Source: RAM1 sp943372515 (GTDB taxonomy: Bacteria; Pseudomonadota; Gammaproteobacteria; Burkholderiales; Burkholderiaceae_C). Taken from it: DNA of 64,000 nucleotides. The stretch is from NCBI GenBank assembly GCA_943372515.1, contig CALRYY010000008.1, forward strand, positions 1-64,000, given 5' to 3'. The notes beneath the pieces are model-generated. The model searched no databases and was not told the origin of the DNA. It worked only from the letters and a program-made list of their open reading frames with translations. Shown here piece after piece: positions 7,676 to 15,609 of this stretch. Positions within the stretch are counted from its first letter, which is position 1. Each line of letters begins with the position of its first letter. Both the position numbers and the translations under genes were made by a program.

Positions 7676-9966
7676 TGCAATCCACCGACCAACCCGTGCT
7701 GCGCGACATCGTGCTGATTGGCGGCGGCCACAGCCATGTGGGCGTGCTGCGCCGCTTTGGCATGAACCCGGAGCCCGGCGTGCGCATCACGCTGATCTGC
7801 ACCGACGCCCACACGCCCTATTCGGGCATGCTGCCGGGCTACATCGCGGGCCACTATGGCTATGACGATGTGCATATTGATCTGGGCCGTCTGGCGGTGT
7901 TTGCCGGCGCACGCTTTTACCGCGACGAGGTCATCGGCATCGACCGCGCCGCAGGCAAGGTGCTGTGCCGCAACCGCCCGCCGGTGCCCTACGACCTGTG
8001 CTCCATCAACACCGGCTCTACGCCACAGGTAGCGCGCGTGCCGGGCGCGGCTGCGCACGCGGTGCCGGTCAAGCCCATCCACCAGTTCAACCAGCGCTGG
8101 CTGGCGCTGCTGGAGCGGGTGAGCGCCCATGCGGGCGTCACCACCATCGCCGTGGTGGGCGGTGGCGCGGGGGGTGTGGAGCTGACGCTGGCCATGCAGC
8201 ACCGGTTGCGCCGCGAACTGCAGGCGCTGGGCCGCAACCCGGATGAGCTGGTGTTTCACCTGTTCACACGCGACGCGCACATCATGCCCACGCACAACGC
8301 CGGGGTGCGCGGGCGCTTTGCGCGGGTGCTGGCGCAGCGCGGCGTGCGGCTGCACACCGGCGCTGAGGTGCGCGAGGTCACAGCCGGCCACCTGGCCACC
8401 GCCGATGGCCAGACGCTGGCCGCTGACGAAATCATGTGGGTGACCCAGGCCGGCGGCCCCGCGTGGCTGGGTGACACGGGGCTGGCGCTGGACGACAACG
8501 GCTTTGTGCGCGTGAACGCCGACCTGCAAAGCGTGAGCGACGCGCGCATCTTTGCCGCGGGCGATGTAGCGGCGTTCGAGCCCCGCCCGCTGGAAAAGGC
8601 CGGTGTGTTTGCCGTGCGCATGGGCCCACCGCTGGCCGACAACCTGCGCCGCAGCGCGCGCGGCGAAGCCTTGCGCCCGTACCGCCCGCAGCGCCACTGG
8701 CTGGCCCTGATCAGCACCGGCGACCGCTATGCGGTGGCCTCACGCGGCCAGGGACCGCTGGGCCTGCGCTTGGGCGGCGAATGGGTCTGGCGCTGGAAGG
8801 ACTGGATTGACCGCCGCTTCATGCAGCGCTTCAGCGAATTCCCGCCCATGGACGCGCAGCGCAGCGCCACCGCAGCGGCGCAGCTGGCGCTGACGGCCGA
8901 CGAGTCGCAACAGGCCATCTCGGCCATTGCCATGCGCTGCGGCGGCTGCGGCGCCAAGGTGGGCGCCACGGTGCTGCAGCGCGCGTTGGGCGCACTTCAT
9001 CCGGTGGACCGCGACGACGTGGTGATTGGCCTGCACGCGCCGGACGACGCGGCCGTGGTGCGCGTGCCGCCGGGCAAGGCCATGGTGCACACGGTGGATT
9101 TCTTTCGCGCGTTCATTGACGACCCCTACCTGTTTGGCAAGGTGGCCGCCAACCATGCGCTGGGCGATGTGTTTGCCATGGGCGGCGAGCCGCAATCGGC
9201 CACCGCCGTGGTCACCGTACCGCCGGGGCTGGAGTCCAAGGTGGAAGACCTGCTGTTCCAGATGATGACCGGCGCCATGGAGGTGCTGAACGCAGCCAAC
9301 TGCGCGCTGGTGGGTGGCCACACCGGTGAGGGAAAGGAGCTGGCCCTGGGCTTTGCGGTAAACGGCCTGGTAGACGACGACCTGCGCACCGTGTTGCGCA
9401 AGGGCGGCCTCAAACCCGGCGACGCGCTGATCCTGACCAAGCCCATGGGCACCGGTACGCTGTTTGCGGCGCATGCGCGCGGCGCGGCGCGCGGGCGCTG
9501 GATCGATGCGGCGTTGCAGTCCATGGTCGTGTCCAACCAGCGCGGCGCGCAGGTGCTGCTGGCGCACGGCGCCACGGCGTGCACCGACCTGACGGGCTTT
9601 GGCCTGCTGGGCCACCTGGTGGAGATGACCAAACCGTCGGGCGTGGACGCCGAGCTGTGGCTGCACGCGCTGCCGCTGATGGACGGCGCCGAGGAATGCG
9701 TGGCCGCGGGCATCACCAGCTCGCTGGCGCCGGCCAATGTGCGGCTGCGTCGGGCGCTGCGCAACCAGGCTGGTTTTGTGAACCACCCGCGCTACGCCCT
9801 GCTGTTTGACCCACAGACCGCGGGCGGACTGCTCGCCAGCGTGCCGGCGGACCGCGTGCAGGACTGCGTGGCGGCGCTGCGCGAGGCGGGCTATGAACAC
9901 ACGGCCGTCATCGGCCGCATCCTGGCCAGCGGCGATGCGCTGGAGCCCGTCACGCTGGTTGCCTGA
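7675..9966 (+). CDS. senC: Flavoprotein oxidoreductase fused to selenophosphate synthase (SenC/SelD)
   Basis: 763 residues in two parts. Residues 1 to about 385 are a pyridine-nucleotide/FAD oxidoreductase of the NDH-2 type, with the FAD loop IGGGHSHVG at 14, an NAD loop VVGGGAGGVELT near 160, and AAGDVAAF near 300. Residues about 405-763 are SelD: Cys425 and Lys428 (GGCGAKVG) match the catalytic Cys/Lys pair, followed by DDAAVVRVPPG and ALVGGHTGEGKE. SelD makes selenophosphate from selenide and ATP. The fused reductase may supply the reduced selenium, but that is inference. An in-frame codon at 7642 could add residues; ATG 7675 overlaps the senB stop and fits homologues better. It may also serve selenocysteine or selenouridine synthesis. 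Confidence 0.9.
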   Translation: MQSTDQPVLRDIVLIGGGHSHVGVLRRFGMNPEPGVRITLICTDAHTPYSGMLPGYIAGHYGYDDVHIDLGRLAVFAGARFYRDEVIGIDRAAGKVLCRNRPPVPYDLCSINTGSTPQVARVPGAAAHAVPVKPIHQFNQRWLALLERVSAHAGVTTIAVVGGGAGGVELTLAMQHRLRRELQALGRNPDELVFHLFTRDAHIMPTHNAGVRGRFARVLAQRGVRLHTGAEVREVTAGHLATADGQTLAADEIMWVTQAGGPAWLGDTGLALDDNGFVRVNADLQSVSDARIFAAGDVAAFEPRPLEKAGVFAVRMGPPLADNLRRSARGEALRPYRPQRHWLALISTGDRYAVASRGQGPLGLRLGGEWVWRWKDWIDRRFMQRFSEFPPMDAQRSATAAAQLALTADESQQAISAIAMRCGGCGAKVGATVLQRALGALHPVDRDDVVIGLHAPDDAAVVRVPPGKAMVHTVDFFRAFIDDPYLFGKVAANHALGDVFAMGGEPQSATAVVTVPPGLESKVEDLLFQMMTGAMEVLNAANCALVGGHTGEGKELALGFAVNGLVDDDLRTVLRKGGLKPGDALILTKPMGTGTLFAAHARGAARGRWIDAALQSMVVSNQRGAQVLLAHGATACTDLTGFGLLGHLVEMTKPSGVDAELWLHALPLMDGAEECVAAGITSSLAPANVRLRRALRNQAGFVNHPRYALLFDPQTAGGLLASVPADRVQDCVAALREAGYEHTAVIGRILASGDALEPVTLVA

Positions 9967-9975
9967 GGGCCGCCC

Positions 9976-10890
9976 ATGGACGCGACCCAGCCCCACCAGC
10001 CTCGCCGCCGCACGGTCCTGGGCTGGGGCCTGGGGGCAGCAGTGGCAGGGGCTGCGACCGGCCTGAGCGGTTGCGGCGGATCCCATGACGGGCCTGACGC
10101 CCCACGCCCCGGCCCGCTGGCCGTGCCGCCTGGCGTGGCCTGGGTGCTCAGCTCGGGCGGACCGCGCGGCTTTGCCCATGTGGGCGTGCTCAAGGCGCTG
10201 CACGAGCTGGGCCTGAAGCCCGCGCTGGTGGTGGGTGCATCGGTCGGCGCGCTGGTGGGCGGGCTGTATGCCGCCGGGCTGCCGGCGCAGCGCATCGAGC
10301 AGCTGGCGCTGGATGTGGACGTGATGGACGTGGTGCGCCCGCAGATGGCCGGCGACGCCTGGCTGAACGCATCGGGCCTGGTCGGCTGGTTTGACGACCT
10401 GACAGGCCAGCGGCGGCTGGAGCAGTTCAACACAGCCTTCGCCGCTGTGGCCCTGCATGAAGCCAGCCGCCAGCCCGTGGCCTTCACCCACGGACGGGCG
10501 GGTGCGGCCATCCAGGCGGCGTGCTCGATCGAGGGGCGGTTTGAGCCCGTGACCATCCACGGCCAGCGCTACCTGGACGCCGATCTGGCGCTGCCGCTGC
10601 CGGTGCGCCTGGCGCGCAGCCTGGGCGCGCGGCGCGTGCTGGCGGTGGATGTGTCGGCCCACGAAGACAAGGCCCCACCGGGCACCGAACGCTGGCGCGA
10701 CGCCGACCTGCGCAAGCGCGCGCTGACCGCGCCCGACGCCCGCAATGCCGACTTGCTGCTGCACCCCGACATCGGCTATTACGCCGGCATGCGCCGCGCC
10801 TGGCGCGAAATGGCGATGCAGCAGGGCTACCAGCAGACGATGGCGCGGCGCGCGCAACTGCTGGCGCTGCACGCCGGGGCCGCCCCATGA
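9976..10890 (+). CDS. Patatin-like phospholipase, Tat-type lipoprotein
   Basis: 304 residues. The N-terminus has a twin-arginine-like signal (RRRTVLGWGLG) running into a lipobox (GLSGC, Cys33), suggesting Tat export and lipid anchoring. The patatin domain begins near residue 54 with the oxyanion loop SSGGPRGFAHVG. Ser89 (GASVG) is the nucleophile, and the partner Asp is in YLDADLALPLP near 200. It would hydrolyse acyl esters of lipids in the cell envelope. It starts nine bases after senC and overlaps the next gene by ATGA, so it probably shares the senBC transcript. I see no known reason for it to act in selenium metabolism. Confidence 0.85.
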   Translation: MDATQPHQPRRRTVLGWGLGAAVAGAATGLSGCGGSHDGPDAPRPGPLAVPPGVAWVLSSGGPRGFAHVGVLKALHELGLKPALVVGASVGALVGGLYAAGLPAQRIEQLALDVDVMDVVRPQMAGDAWLNASGLVGWFDDLTGQRRLEQFNTAFAAVALHEASRQPVAFTHGRAGAAIQAACSIEGRFEPVTIHGQRYLDADLALPLPVRLARSLGARRVLAVDVSAHEDKAPPGTERWRDADLRKRALTAPDARNADLLLHPDIGYYAGMRRAWREMAMQQGYQQTMARRAQLLALHAGAAP

Positions 10891-11585
10891 CGGGCAGGCG
10901 CACCCCATGGGGCTGGCAGGCCGGGGCGCTGGTGCTGGCCCTGGCCGCCGTGTGCCTGCTGTGCTGGGTGTGGAGGCCCTGGCAGTACCTGCGCCTGGAA
11001 GACGTGCGCGCGGCGCAAACCGGGTTTGCGCAGGCCTACGCCCGCGCGCCGCTGGCGGTGGTGCTGGGCTACTTTGCAGTGTTCACACTGCTCACCGCAG
11101 CCTGTTTGCCGGGCGCAGCGGTGCTGCTGCTGGTGGCGGGCGCGACCTTCGGGCTGGTGTGGGGCAGCCTGCTGGCCACGCTGGCATCCACCACGGGCGC
11201 GCTGCTGACCATGCTGGCCGCGCGCCACCTGCTGCGCCCGATGGTGCAGCGCCGCCTGGGAGAGCATGCCGCCGCGTTTGCCAGCACTGTGGCGCGCGAC
11301 GGCGCCTTTTACATGCTGTCGCTACGGCTGCTGCCGGTGATCCCGTTCGTACCGGTCAACCTGATGGCCGGCGTGGTACCGCTGCGCGTGTCCACCTTTG
11401 TGTGGACCAGCTTTGTCGGCATGCTGCCGGGCACAGCCGCCTATGTGAACGCCGGGCGCGAACTGGCCCGGCTGGATTCGCTGCAGGGCCTGGTCAGCCC
11501 GGGCGTGCTGGGCGCGCTGGCGCTGCTCGCAGGGGTGCCGCTGGTCTCGCGCTGGATGGTGCGTTCGCTGCAAAGTCAAAAATAG
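10887..11585 (+). CDS. TVP38/TMEM64 (DedA-like) membrane protein
   Basis: 232 residues with about six hydrophobic segments. The VTT/SNARE-associated domain is recognisable from LTAACLPGAAVLLLVAGATF to the arginine-rich loop after ARHLLRP, and LRLLPVIPFVPVNLMAGV follows. The start codon overlaps the patatin stop (ATGA). Proteins of the wider DedA/VTT superfamily are lipid scramblases or transport-linked, and a DedA protein has been tied to selenite uptake in Cupriavidus metallidurans. Its place at the end of the senBC operon makes a selenium role worth testing, but it is not shown by the sequence. Confidence 0.82.
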   Translation: MTGRRTPWGWQAGALVLALAAVCLLCWVWRPWQYLRLEDVRAAQTGFAQAYARAPLAVVLGYFAVFTLLTAACLPGAAVLLLVAGATFGLVWGSLLATLASTTGALLTMLAARHLLRPMVQRRLGEHAAAFASTVARDGAFYMLSLRLLPVIPFVPVNLMAGVVPLRVSTFVWTSFVGMLPGTAAYVNAGRELARLDSLQGLVSPGVLGALALLAGVPLVSRWMVRSLQSQK

Positions 11586-11688
11586 TGAGCGTGTGCCAAC
11601 TTACATAAATTTACCTGCCACTCACAGTCGCCTAAGAATACGGGCTTACCCTTAGGGAATTCACTGACTGTTGGATTGAACTGTGCGT

Positions 11689-11715
11689 TTAGCACTCGAT
11701 CCATAGGAGTGCTAA
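11689..11715 (+). promoter_or_regulatory. CIRCE element (HrcA operator) upstream of rpoH
   Basis: TTAGCACTC at 11689-11697 and GAGTGCTAA at 11707-11715 form a perfect 9-9-9 CIRCE palindrome with the spacer GATCCATAG. CIRCE is the binding site of the heat-shock repressor HrcA. It sits 27 bases before the rpoH start codon and just before its ribosome site (AAAGGAG at 11729-11735), so it is in or next to the promoter or 5' leader. HrcA is not encoded in this window. Confidence 0.95.
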
Positions 11716-11742
11716 TATTTAGGACTTGAAAGGAGTTCTGGT

Positions 11743-12675
11743 ATGACAAACCTGACTGGAGCCTCTACCGCTGCGCTGACCGTTGCCAACCCCTGGGCTG
11801 TGGTGCCCTCGCTGGGCAACCTGGACGCGTACATCTCTGCCGTCAACCGGCTGCCCATGCTCACGCTGGAAGAAGAGCAGTCGTTCGCGCGCAAGCTGAA
11901 AGAAACCAACGATATCGATTCCGCCGGAAAGCTGGTGCTGTCGCACCTGCGCCTGGTGGTGTCGGTGTCGCGCAAGTACCTGGGTTACGGTCTGCCCCAT
12001 GGCGACCTGATCCAGGAGGGCAACATCGGGCTGATGAAGGCCGTCAAGCGCTTTGACCCCGACCAGGGCGTGCGCCTGGTGAGCTACGCCCTGCACTGGA
12101 TCAAAGCCGAAATCCACGAGTACATCCTGAAGAACTGGCGTATGGTCAAGGTCGCCACGACCAAGGCCCAGCGCAAGCTGTTCTTCAACCTGCGCTCGAT
12201 GAAGCAGGGCTTCAAGGACGACGCCGATGTGCAAACCCACCGCGACACACTCACCGACGCGCAGATTGACGTGATGGCCAAGGAGCTGAACGTCAAGCGC
12301 GAGGAAGTCATCGAGATGGAAACGCGCATGTCCGGCGGCGACGTGATGCTGGACCCGGCGCCCAATGACGATGGCGAAGAAGGCTTTGGCCCGATCGCCT
12401 ACCTGGCTGACGCCAGCCATGAACCGACCCAGATGATGGAGTCGCGCCAGCGCGATGTGCTGGCCAGCGACGGCATTGCCACCGCGCTGGAGGCACTGGA
12501 CCCGCGCAGCCGCCGCATCGTGGAAGAGCGCTGGCTCAAGGTCAACGACGACGGCTCGGGCGGCCTCACGCTGCACGACCTGGCGGCCGAGTACGGTGTG
12601 AGCGCCGAACGCATCCGCCAGATCGAGGTGGCGGCCATGAAGAAGATGAAGAAGGCGCTGGCAGCGTACGCATGA
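11743..12675 (+). CDS. rpoH: RNA polymerase heat-shock sigma factor RpoH (sigma-32)
   Basis: 310 residues, the usual length for sigma-32. Region 2 is present (GDLIQEGNIGLMKAVKRFDP, then VSYALHWIKAEIHEYIL), then the RpoH box QRKLFFNLRSMKQ that separates it from other sigma-70 factors. Region 4 ends in a helix-turn-helix with the motif YGVSAERIRQIEVAAMKKMK. The ribosome site AAAGGAG is well placed. The gene stands alone between its own leader and a strong terminator at 12718-12742. A perfect CIRCE upstream implies HrcA control, so the sigma-32 and HrcA arms of the heat-shock response would be linked. Confidence 0.97.
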   Translation: MTNLTGASTAALTVANPWAVVPSLGNLDAYISAVNRLPMLTLEEEQSFARKLKETNDIDSAGKLVLSHLRLVVSVSRKYLGYGLPHGDLIQEGNIGLMKAVKRFDPDQGVRLVSYALHWIKAEIHEYILKNWRMVKVATTKAQRKLFFNLRSMKQGFKDDADVQTHRDTLTDAQIDVMAKELNVKREEVIEMETRMSGGDVMLDPAPNDDGEEGFGPIAYLADASHEPTQMMESRQRDVLASDGIATALEALDPRSRRIVEERWLKVNDDGSGGLTLHDLAAEYGVSAERIRQIEVAAMKKMKKALAAYA

Positions 12676-12717
12676 CAAAGTGCGCGCCTGTGGCGTAACG
12701 CCTGGTATCAGCCCCAC

Positions 12718-12742
12718 GGCCCGGTCATCCCGGGCCTTTTTC
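12718..12742 (+). terminator. Rho-independent terminator of rpoH
   Basis: GGCCCGG (12718-12724) and CCGGGCC (12730-12736) form a seven-pair GC stem around a five-base loop, followed by TTTTTC. It ends the rpoH transcript 43 bases past the stop. Confidence 0.88.
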
Positions 12743-12758
12743 TTGTAACAATCCTCCG

Positions 12759-14471
12759 GTGAATTACAAGAACCTCTGCTGGACCGGTCTGCTGTGGCTG
12801 CTGGGCCTGGTCCATGGGGCAGTCGCCCAGGAACTGCCCGCGGCGATTGCGCTGGATGCGCAGTTGCCTCTGGTGTCACTGGACGGGCGCAGCGTGTTCT
12901 GGGTGGACCCCGCTGGCACGGCCACGATCGACCAGGTCGCCACGGACGCCACCGCTAACTGGCAGGTGCGCATGCCGGCGCGCCAGTACAACATTGACGC
13001 AAAGGCGTTGTGGGTGCGGTTTGACGTGCTGCCCCAGGACAACCAAAGCCACTGGTTCCTGGAGCTGGCCTCGTCCGGGCTGGACCGGGTGCAGCTGTTC
13101 CATCGTGCGGACAACGGCGGCTGGGTCATGCAGGAGGCGGGCGACACGCGCGCCGTTTCCGACTGGCCGCTGCCAGGGCGTTTTCCTACCTTTGAGGTGT
13201 CAGGCCACCGCAGCGAGGTCACGCGCTTTTGGCTTCGCATTGAGCACACCCGGGTGAACTTCGCCACGCCCATCGCCATTGCCAGCCAGGCCACGGTGAC
13301 CGCGTCGCGTGAACGCGAGCAGTTTTTGCTGGGTGCGTATTTCGGGCTGGCCGCGCTGATCACCCTCGTGGCTGCCGCCAATGCGGTGGCCTTTCGCGAC
13401 CGCGTGTTTGCGGCCTATGCCGCCTATGTGCTGGCACTGGGAGTAGGCCAGCTGGCTTATCTGGGCGTGGGTGCACAACATGTGTGGACACACTGGCTGA
13501 CCTGGAATTTCCACGCCACCTTTGTGTTGCCTGGCATCTCATCGGCCGTGGGGCTGTGGTTTGTGCGCATGGTGACCGAGCCCGCGCGCTTTTCGCGCAA
13601 GCTGGATCTGGCCGTGTGGGCGCTGATCGGCCTCTTGCTGGCCGCCGTGGCGCTGGACACCGTCATGCAGTCGCGCCCCACTTTCGCCGCCGTCATGCTG
13701 CTGACGGTGCTGGCGCTGGCGCTCATCATGCTGCTGATCGGCATGGTGTGGGCGCAGGGCGACGACCCCGCCATCCGCGTGATTGCTTTTGGGTTCTTGC
13801 CGGTGGCGGTGATGGCGTTGTTCCCGCTGGCGCGCGGTCTCAACCTGATTCCCACCAGCGGCCTGACCCGCTACGGCCTGACCATTGGCGCCGCGCTGGA
13901 AATGCCCATCCTGTTTTACGCCCTGAGCCTGCGCGGCACACTGCGGCGCGAAGCCCAGGTGCGAGCCGCTGCGCTGTCGCGCACCGACCCGCTCACCGGG
14001 CTGGCCCATGCACGGTCTTTGCTGGCGCGGCTGGAAGGCGCGCTGGCGCGCAGCCGGGGCCAGGGACATCGCAGTGCGCTGCTGATGGTGCGGGTGTCCA
14101 ACCACGAAGCCATTGCGACGCAGCACGGCAAGGAAGCCGCGGACCGCGCGCTGGTGCTGACAGCGTCGCGCCTGCGCCGCTGCATTGCCGATGTGGACCT
14201 GGCCGCACGTGTGGGCGAGCAACACTTTGCGCTGCTGCTGGAGGGCCCCACCACCGATGTCGTCGCCCAGGACTGCGCCACCCGCGTGGTGGCCAACGGC
14301 CTGCGCGAATCCGAAGTACTGCCGGCGGGGGTGACGTTGCGCTTTCATGTGGCGCTGGCGATGCTGCCCCACGAGAATCGCGACGCGCCAGCAACGTTGC
14401 AGTGGTTGCTGGCCGTGGTCAATGACATGGCGCAGGACCAGCGCAAATCCATCCGCGCGGCCAATTTCTGA
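12759..14471 (+). CDS. 7TM receptor with extracellular sensing domain and degenerate GGDEF
   Basis: 570 residues. A signal peptide (to about residue 24, VHGAVAQ) precedes a 7TMR-DISMED2-like periplasmic sugar-binding-type domain (about 40-170). Seven membrane segments follow (about 185-390), then a GGDEF-type domain (about 405-565, beginning RTDPLTGLAHARSLLARLE). The signature loop reads RVGEQHFALLL where RxGGDEFxxLL is expected, so diguanylate cyclase activity is probably lost and the domain may bind a nucleotide or partner instead. The start is GTG 12759, chosen because it keeps the signal peptide; no clear ribosome site is seen. The ligand is unknown. Confidence 0.8.
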   Translation: MNYKNLCWTGLLWLLGLVHGAVAQELPAAIALDAQLPLVSLDGRSVFWVDPAGTATIDQVATDATANWQVRMPARQYNIDAKALWVRFDVLPQDNQSHWFLELASSGLDRVQLFHRADNGGWVMQEAGDTRAVSDWPLPGRFPTFEVSGHRSEVTRFWLRIEHTRVNFATPIAIASQATVTASREREQFLLGAYFGLAALITLVAAANAVAFRDRVFAAYAAYVLALGVGQLAYLGVGAQHVWTHWLTWNFHATFVLPGISSAVGLWFVRMVTEPARFSRKLDLAVWALIGLLLAAVALDTVMQSRPTFAAVMLLTVLALALIMLLIGMVWAQGDDPAIRVIAFGFLPVAVMALFPLARGLNLIPTSGLTRYGLTIGAALEMPILFYALSLRGTLRREAQVRAAALSRTDPLTGLAHARSLLARLEGALARSRGQGHRSALLMVRVSNHEAIATQHGKEAADRALVLTASRLRRCIADVDLAARVGEQHFALLLEGPTTDVVAQDCATRVVANGLRESEVLPAGVTLRFHVALAMLPHENRDAPATLQWLLAVVNDMAQDQRKSIRAANF

Positions 14472-14541
14472 GCGCCGCACCCGCCCCATGTGGCTGTAGC
14501 ATGGCGGCCTTGAGATTCCCAACTTCCGAAAGACCCGACTC

Positions 14542-15561
14542 ATGATCAATCAATTTCCCCGCCGCGCCGCGCTGCTGGCCGCCGTGGCCCTGGCCTGTGG
14601 TGGCGCCCTGGCGCAAACCCCGCCCAAACCGGCCAAGGCCACCAAGCCCGCCACTGCGCCGCTGAGCTGGCCCACCAAGGCCGTACGCATCATGGTCGGT
14701 TTTCCGGGTGGCTCCACGCCCGATCTGGTGGCCCGCACGATTGCCGAGCCATTGTCCAAAGCGCTGGGCCAGCCCGTGGTGGTAGAAAACCGCGTGGGCG
14801 CAGGCGGCAACATCGCCGCCGACGTGGTGGCCAAGGCCACTGACGACCACACCATCGGCGTGATGATCAACGGCAACATGACCATCGCAAAGTTGCTCAA
14901 CCCCGCCACACCGTTTGACCCGTTGAAAGACCTGACCCCCATCAGCCTGATCGGCACAGCGCCGCTGATGCTCACGGCACCCGCCACGGCCACGTTCAAC
15001 AACGCGCAGGAGTTTTTCCTGGCCGCGCGCAACGCCGGCGACAAGTGGAGCTACGGCACGCCAGGCGTGGGCACGGTAGGCCACATCGGCATGGAGCTGC
15101 TCAAGACCAAGACCAATATCAACCCGGTGCATGTGCCCTACCCTGGCAACCCGCAGGTGATCAACGCCATGATCGGCGGGCAGATTCAGCTGTCGCTGCT
15201 GCCGCCGGGCCTGGCCGCCGCACAGATCCGCGCCGGCAAGCTCAAGGCGGTGGGTGTCACGTCCGTCAGCCGCAGCCCGCTGGTGCCTGAATACCCGAGC
15301 CTGGACGAAGGCGGCGTGCGCGGCTTCCAGCTGGAGATCTGGACGGCCGCCGCCGGCCCGGCGTCTTTGCCCAAGCCCATCGTGGCCAAGCTGTCGGGGC
15401 TGATCAGCGAGATTGCCCGCACACCGGAGGTACGCCAGAAGCTGTTCCAGCAGGGCTGGCAGGTGGCGGGTACGTCGGCTGAAGGACTGGCCAACCGCGT
15501 GAAAGCCGATACCAACCTGCTGGGGGGTGTGATCGCGATGCGCGGCATCAAGGCGCAGTGA
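14542..15561 (+). CDS. Bug/TctC-family periplasmic solute receptor
   Basis: 339 residues with a signal peptide cleaved near residue 24 (GALAQT). Bug-family features are WPTKAVRIMVGFPGGSTPDL near 51, VVENRVGAGGN near 85, PYPGNPQVINAMIGGQ near 200, and LPKPIVAKLSG in the C-terminal lobe. Such receptors serve tripartite tricarboxylate transporters and bind small carboxylates and similar compounds; they are greatly expanded in Comamonadaceae and often stand alone, as here, without TctAB genes nearby. A strong bidirectional terminator follows. The ligand cannot be read from the sequence. Confidence 0.9.
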   Translation: MINQFPRRAALLAAVALACGGALAQTPPKPAKATKPATAPLSWPTKAVRIMVGFPGGSTPDLVARTIAEPLSKALGQPVVVENRVGAGGNIAADVVAKATDDHTIGVMINGNMTIAKLLNPATPFDPLKDLTPISLIGTAPLMLTAPATATFNNAQEFFLAARNAGDKWSYGTPGVGTVGHIGMELLKTKTNINPVHVPYPGNPQVINAMIGGQIQLSLLPPGLAAAQIRAGKLKAVGVTSVSRSPLVPEYPSLDEGGVRGFQLEIWTAAAGPASLPKPIVAKLSGLISEIARTPEVRQKLFQQGWQVAGTSAEGLANRVKADTNLLGGVIAMRGIKAQ

Positions 15562-15580
15562 TCAAAAATCTGTCGCTGTA

Positions 15581-15609
15581 AAAAAAAGGGCCACTTGGGC
15601 CCTTTTTTT
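15581..15609. terminator. Bidirectional terminator between Bug receptor and sco
   Basis: AAAAAAAGGGCC (15581-15592) and GGCCCTTTTTTT (15598-15609) form a stem with A and T runs on both sides, so it can end transcripts from both directions. Its right end reaches the stop codon of sco (15608-15610). Confidence 0.92.
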
